From assembly GCA_963739095.1 (NCBI GenBank), contig CAVTZF010000020.1, forward strand, positions 372,001 through 436,000: a stretch of DNA of 64,000 nucleotides. Direction: 5' to 3'. Every line of letters begins with the position of its first letter. The stretch's first letter is position 1. The position numbers were made by a program, and so were the translations under genes. Source of the DNA: JACVRW01 sp963739095 (GTDB lineage Bacteria > Actinomycetota > Thermoleophilia > Solirubrobacterales > Thermoleophilaceae). Below, in pieces: positions 62,143 to 64,000 of the stretch. The notes under the pieces are model-generated. The model made no database searches, had not been told where the DNA came from, and saw only the letters and a list, made by a program, of their open reading frames with translations.

Positions 62143-62727
62143 GTGGCCGCGTCGTTCAGTGTCGGGGCGATCGAGTGCCGCTTGCTTGAGGATGGCGGCG
62201 GTGGGCTGCCGGCGGAGGTGCTCTTCACAAATGCGCCGCCGGACGAGCGTGACGCGGCGCTCGGCGATCGGTTGCAGCCCGACGGACGCGTTCTGGCTCC
62301 GTACAACTGCCCGCGGCTGGAGTGGGACTGTGGCTGAGGACGGGCGGCTCGCCGATGCTGAGACCGTGGCGCACGACCAGATTCCGCCGCTGGAGGAGGC
62401 AGGGGCGACGAGCTCGTTGACGCGGGCGTGGAGGTGGTGGACGGCGTGCGGCTGGTGCCCGCACCCGGGCACTCGCCGGGCCAGCTGGCGGTCGAGCTCG
62501 GTGGGGGCGCGCTGTACCTCGCCGACGTCGTGATCGACGAGCTGCACGCCGAGCATCCCGACTGGACGATGGAGTTCGACGCGGACCCGCTCGTCACGGT
62601 CGAGACACGACAGCGGCTGCTCGGTCGCGCCGCCGACGAGGAGCTGATCGTGGCGGCGTCGCACCTGCAGGGGCCGGCGCGCGTCGAGCGCGCCGGCGAC
62701 GGCTTCCGGCTCGTCGCACGCCAATAG
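62143..62727 (+). pseudogene. MBL-fold hydrolase with deleted metal site and frameshift
   Basis: The N-terminal part (SFSVGAIECRLLEDGGGGLP, GRVLAPYNCPRLEWDCG) ends at TGA 62335-62337. A second frame resumes with EDGRLADAETVAHDQIPPLE and then shifts again to VEVVDGVRLVPAPGHSPGQL, VELGGGALYLADVVIDELHA. Family members have the HxHxDH metal motif between APYNC and the GRLADAE region; here no such motif exists in any frame, so about 60-80 residues are deleted. Almost certainly inactive as a hydrolase. Confidence 0.75.
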
Positions 62728-62762
62728 CTCCGGGACAGACGGCGTATGCTGCGCGGTCCGCG

Positions 62763-63407
62763 ATGGCACTTGTGAAGACCGAAGTCACCCAGGAGGTCGT
62801 TGACTACCTCGCTCGTCACGCCCGGCAGGACGAGGTGCTCGAGCGCGTCGCCCGCGAGACGGCGGAGATGCCGCTTGCCCAGATGGCGACCACCCCGGAC
62901 GAGGCGGGGCTGCTCACGATGCTCGCTCGGCTCATCGGCGCCCGTCGGGCGTTGGAGCTCGGCACCTTCACCGGATACGGCGCGATCTCGATCGCCCGCG
63001 GCCTCGTCCAAGGCGGCCGGCTGACGTGTCTGGAGGTCGACGAGACCTATGCGGAGGCTGCTCGCCGAAACCTGGAGGATGCCGGGGTCGCCGATCGGGT
63101 GGAGATCATCGTCGGTCCCGCGCTCGAGTCGCTGCGCGCGATGCCGGCCGAGCCGACCTTCGACTATGTCTTCCTCGATGCCGACAAGACCGGCTATCCG
63201 GCCTACTACGACGAGATCGTCGCTCGCCTGCTCCCCGGTGGCCTGCTTCTGATCGACAACGTGCTGCTTCGCGGCACGGTCACAGATCCGACCGACGAAC
63301 GCGAGCGGATCATGGACGCGCTGAACGACCGAGTGACGGCGGATGAGCGCGTCGACAGCGTCATGGTGCTCGTCGCCGACGGGCTGACGTTCGTCCGCCG
63401 CCGCTGA
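62763..63407 (+). CDS. SAM-dependent O-methyltransferase (class I, CCoAOMT/COMT-like)
   Basis: The 214-residue protein has the SAM motif ALELGTFTGYGAISIARGL, the acidic strand LTCLEVDETYAE, YVFLDADKTGYPAYYDEI with the metal-binding aspartates, and NVLLRGTVTD as in metal-dependent caffeoyl-CoA/catechol O-methyltransferases. It methylates a hydroxyl on a small aromatic or similar molecule. Follows the MBL pseudogene by 35 bases. Confidence 0.9.
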   Translation: MALVKTEVTQEVVDYLARHARQDEVLERVARETAEMPLAQMATTPDEAGLLTMLARLIGARRALELGTFTGYGAISIARGLVQGGRLTCLEVDETYAEAARRNLEDAGVADRVEIIVGPALESLRAMPAEPTFDYVFLDADKTGYPAYYDEIVARLLPGGLLLIDNVLLRGTVTDPTDERERIMDALNDRVTADERVDSVMVLVADGLTFVRRR

Positions 63408-63451
63408 CCTGGCCGCGCTGAGTCGGCGCCCCGCGTTGCAGGTCTAACGCG

Positions 63452-63475
63452 CGACGCCGCCCGTAGGCGGCGTCG
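63452..63475. terminator. GC-rich hairpin, likely bidirectional terminator
   Basis: CGACGCCGCC (63452-63461), loop CGTA, GGCGGCGTCG (63466-63475): a perfect 10-bp stem between the ends of two convergent genes (63407 and 63501). There is no long T-run, only GGTTTCAAT after it. Confidence 0.6.
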
Positions 63476-63500
63476 GCGGTTTCAATAAGGCAGCGCGGGT

Positions 63501-63977
63501 CTACGGCTGCGCGAGCCGATACTGGGCCGTGCCCCACTCGGACGCCTTGCTGCCACGGAGCTCGATGGCCCCGCTCGACTGCCCGATTGCCGCGGCGGTG
63601 GCCGCCTCGTGCTTGGCCTCGGACGCGGGGCCACGGGTAGACGGGACGCTGAAGTACTTCCCTTCTGCCTCGTAGCGGCTGACGGGGCCGCCCTCGTAGC
63701 GGCCGCTGTGCGACTCGGGCCGGAGGTCCGCCGGCGGCTTGGCGGCGGCGGAGCCCGTGCTGCTGACCGTGTCGTTGTCGTTTGCGACGAGCACGACCGC
63801 GACGGTCAGGCCGGCGACCGCGATCAGCGCGACGGCGAGAAGTGCCCGCAGCTTGTTGAACTGGGAGCGAAGAACGACTGCGGGGTCCTGTCCGGGGATT
63901 GCGACGCCCATGACTGATTCCTCTCTCGGGGCGGCCGCCTCGGCGGCCAGCCCGGTGGTGTTTGCGTAGGACGACAT
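63501..63977 (-). CDS. Single-span membrane protein of unknown function
   Basis: The 158-residue protein has one transmembrane helix (LRALLAVALIAVAGLTVAVV, about residues 43-62). The short cytoplasmic N-terminus has a conserved-looking IPGQDPAVVLRSQ, and the hydrophilic exterior carries YEGGPVSRYEAEGKYFSVPS. ATG 63911 (MGVAIPGQDP) is an alternative start with GAGAGGAAT upstream. No family recognised. Confidence 0.65.
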   Translation of the reverse strand: MSSYANTTGLAAEAAAPREESVMGVAIPGQDPAVVLRSQFNKLRALLAVALIAVAGLTVAVVLVANDNDTVSSTGSAAAKPPADLRPESHSGRYEGGPVSRYEAEGKYFSVPSTRGPASEAKHEAATAAAIGQSSGAIELRGSKASEWGTAQYRLAQP

Positions 63978-64000
63978 CGATGGCGATCATGCGGCCGCCC

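Overview
The window is very GC-rich, almost fully coding DNA from an actinobacterium. Three things point to the class Thermoleophilia (Solirubrobacterales/Gaiellales type): secreted cupredoxins that end in an arginine-rich beta domain, abundant BTAD, LuxR and ECF regulators, and paired Ku proteins. The taxonomic call is an inference from gene content, since no rRNA or marker gene is present. One tRNA (Gln, anticodon CTG) is seen. There is no prophage, CRISPR array or intact insertion sequence, and no stretch over about 300 bases lacks a gene or gene remnant.

Layout. 1-12 kb (plus strand, clean): the tail of an FAD oxidoreductase, two APC-type permeases each carrying a C-terminal universal-stress-protein (USP) domain, two TrkA-type NAD-binding proteins, an FAD/NAD reductase and an MpaB-like oxygenase. 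These are followed by two duplicated cupredoxins (minus strand), a large secreted protein and the tRNA. 12-21 kb (minus strand): a frameshifted methyltransferase, an AraC regulator with a VOC protein, an asymmetric heterodimeric ABC exporter, and the circularly permuted ATP-grasp / alpha-E / transglutaminase operon. 21-28 kb: small conserved proteins, a TetR regulator divergent from a secreted lipase-like hydrolase, and a secreted M14 zinc peptidase that ends at a perfect 17-bp inverted repeat. 28-34 kb (minus strand): two tandem Ku proteins, a DUF899 protein, a truncated haemoglobin coupled to a membrane-anchored ABM protein, a VOC/DJ-1 pair and a LysR regulator divergent from a metallo-beta-lactamase-fold hydrolase.

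34.8-48.7 kb is regulatory and damaged. It holds an intact GAF histidine kinase with a NarL-type regulator, a lone receiver domain and a cupin. The rest is disrupted: a decayed ECF sigma gene, a frameshifted hydrolase, a GAF-guanylate cyclase with an in-frame TGA, truncated DUF899 and cysteine-dioxygenase remnants, an MMPL transporter, and a roughly 1,320-residue BTAD-cyclase-ATPase-TPR regulator broken by more than a dozen one-base indels. Many of these indels compensate each other, so local sequence error is at least as likely as true decay.

48.7-64 kb is mostly clean: a SnoaL-like protein, a cytochrome P450, an ECF sigma factor, a DUF6159-like membrane protein, a PPOX-fold protein, an alkyl-DHAP-synthase-like flavoprotein and a metzincin-type protease with six and a half 56-residue repeats. 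These are followed by a lipoprotein, a SpoIIAA-like protein, a TPR-LuxR regulator, a flavin monooxygenase coupled to a cysteine-dioxygenase-like protein, an MBL-fold pseudogene that has lost its metal site, an O-methyltransferase and a single-span membrane protein.
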